From the NCBI GenBank assembly GCA_017935025.1, contig JAGBIL010000009.1, positions 1 through 55,115 of the forward strand: 55,115 nt of DNA, in the 5' to 3' direction. The DNA is from Opitutales bacterium. Its GTDB lineage: Bacteria; Verrucomicrobiota; Verrucomicrobiia; Opitutales; UBA953. A program made the translations under genes and the position numbers. The notes under the pieces are model-generated. The model worked only from the letters and a program-made list of their open reading frames with translations, searched no databases and was not told where the DNA came from. This document shows, piece after piece, positions 54,256-55,115 of the stretch (position 1 is its first letter; every line of letters begins with the position of its first letter).

Positions 54256-54564
54256 TCATATTTTGGTGTGTTGAACAAGGACACGTATCGATACGAACAG
54301 AAAAAAACTCACAGAGACAATCGCCATTCCAAAAAACAAGCAAAGGCTTCCAGAATTAAATCCATGTGCCTCATCAAAATCACCCCGTGAGATAGCACAA
54401 AAAGCTCGTGTCATCCCACATAAAATACAATCGTCATGCGGGACGGAAACGCTCCGGCTAATTGTGTGGAGGAGATCTTCAGGAAGGCAAAAGAACGCCA
54501 AAACGAGAAGCGTACACCCTAACGAGAATACCCCCCAAACAATCACCCAGATCTGCTTACTCAT
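54256..54564 (-). CDS. DUF2752 family membrane protein
   Basis: The 102-residue protein has two or three membrane segments (about 6-28 and 72-95). The DUF2752 signature lies between: DDCILCGMTRAFCAISRGDFDEAHGFNSG near 44-72, with the CxxCGMTRA motif and the short helix that follows it. Function is unknown. It is downstream of and close to the DUF4190-like gene. Confidence 0.8.
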   Translation of the reverse strand: MSKQIWVIVWGVFSLGCTLLVLAFFCLPEDLLHTISRSVSVPHDDCILCGMTRAFCAISRGDFDEAHGFNSGSLCLFFGMAIVSVSFFLFVSIRVLVQHTKI

Positions 54565-54579
54565 TCAAATTTGAAAAAA

Positions 54580-55044
54580 TCAATAACTGCGTTGTGATTT
54601 CTTAATATCCTCTTCCAATTTTTTCATCTCACGATTGAACTCATTAGTAGACTCTTCCATCGCCTTTGCGGCCTCTTTTGCGGCTTCTGCGCTTCCTGCA
54701 GCTGCTGCGCCGACTAAAGCGCCCTGACACAACGCCGCCACCGTAGCAATGCAGAGAGCAACGCCACCAAGAACAAGCCCTGCAACTTTCTTAGAGGCAA
54801 AACACGCAAGCAATATTCCAATGAGAGCAAGCGGGATCGCAAGAAACACAGCTGCTGTTCCCAGGCAAGGCACAAAGCCTCCAAAGGAGATGACAAGTGC
54901 AATCACACCCAAGATCACAGATGCAGTCGTAAGACCTCCACCGCTCTGTGAATTGGAATTGTTAATTTGAATCACATTTGCCGTTGCAGGATTCGGTACA
55001 GGTTTTCTATTCATTGATGAATTATTCATATTGTTATTGGTCAT
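54580..55044 (-). CDS. DUF4190-like membrane protein
   Basis: The 154-residue protein has an Asn/Ser-rich N-terminus, two membrane segments (about 40-66 and 68-105, with LTTASVILGVIALVISFGG and LAIPLALIGILLACFASKK) and a charged C-terminal helix (KAMEESTNEFNREMKKLEED). The layout is that of small DUF4190-type proteins. Base composition is less G/C-rich than the neighbours and the GGGAACG motif is missing. Function unknown. Confidence 0.7.
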   Translation of the reverse strand: MTNNNMNNSSMNRKPVPNPATANVIQINNSNSQSGGGLTTASVILGVIALVISFGGFVPCLGTAAVFLAIPLALIGILLACFASKKVAGLVLGGVALCIATVAALCQGALVGAAAAGSAEAAKEAAKAMEESTNEFNREMKKLEEDIKKSQRSY

Positions 55045-55115
55045 TGTTACAGAAAAAAAAAAGCTACATATTGAGGATATTTAGCCCATAAATAGCCTTT
55101 ATTCTGCCCCCCCCC

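Noticed and set aside
55107..55115. C9 tract at the window end
   Set aside because: A run of nine C at the very end with nothing following is more likely a sequence or assembly end than a biological feature.

Overview
This is a 55 kb stretch of core chromosome from a Gram-negative, LPS-making bacterium. Lipid A and LPS genes (lpxK, lpxB, an hldE-type heptose kinase, lptB), the Lol lipoprotein-export genes, a Pal-like OmpA lipoprotein, a Tat-exported GH109-type enzyme and several conserved proteins without an assigned function together suggest the PVC group, most likely Verrucomicrobiota (Opitutae-like). That placement is inference. Most start codons have no recognisable Shine-Dalgarno sequence.

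Layout. 1-4430: end of an unknown gene, a gene-poor stretch, aroC, a degenerate P-loop protein, an ATP-grasp protein and rnpB (reverse). 4633-6396: tRNA-Val running almost directly into ilvN, then ilvC with a histone-H1-like tail. 6729-18483: lptB, maf, exported proteins, mdh, dps behind a PerR-like box, smc and prepilin peptidase. 18672-26006: GH109, heptose kinase, aspS, panD, lpxK, sua5. 26422-34861: rmuC, a split phosphate acetyltransferase pair, lolC/E and lolD with two small cassettes inserted around them, recN. 34851-47845: a mostly reverse-strand block with miaB, rsmD, lpxB, gluQ, a Nif3-like gene, an unknown acidic protein, pal, plsC, cmk, pheS and ilvD. 47976-54099: alcohol dehydrogenase, metallophosphoesterase, a UvrD-like helicase and fabV. 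54250-55044: two small membrane proteins with a different sequence character.

Two genome-scale patterns stand out. (1) The 7-mer GGGAACG (extended consensus RCGGGAACGC) occurs about 165 times by eye count, roughly one per 330 bp and about 25 times chance expectation. It is almost exactly balanced between strands, lies in genes, spacers and even rnpB, and is repeatedly arranged as inverted pairs that form transcription terminators. This is the signature of a DNA uptake sequence such as the DUS of Neisseria or the USS of Haemophilus, and I do not know of such a motif described in this lineage. (2) Many intergenic spacers are imperfect palindromes of about 60-220 bp built from near-repeated short words. 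Two of them enclose a small gene (a GxxExxY protein inside a perfect 30-bp inverted repeat between the two lol genes, and a four-helix-bundle protein), and at least one related palindrome is empty. They look like small mobile cassettes or non-autonomous elements.
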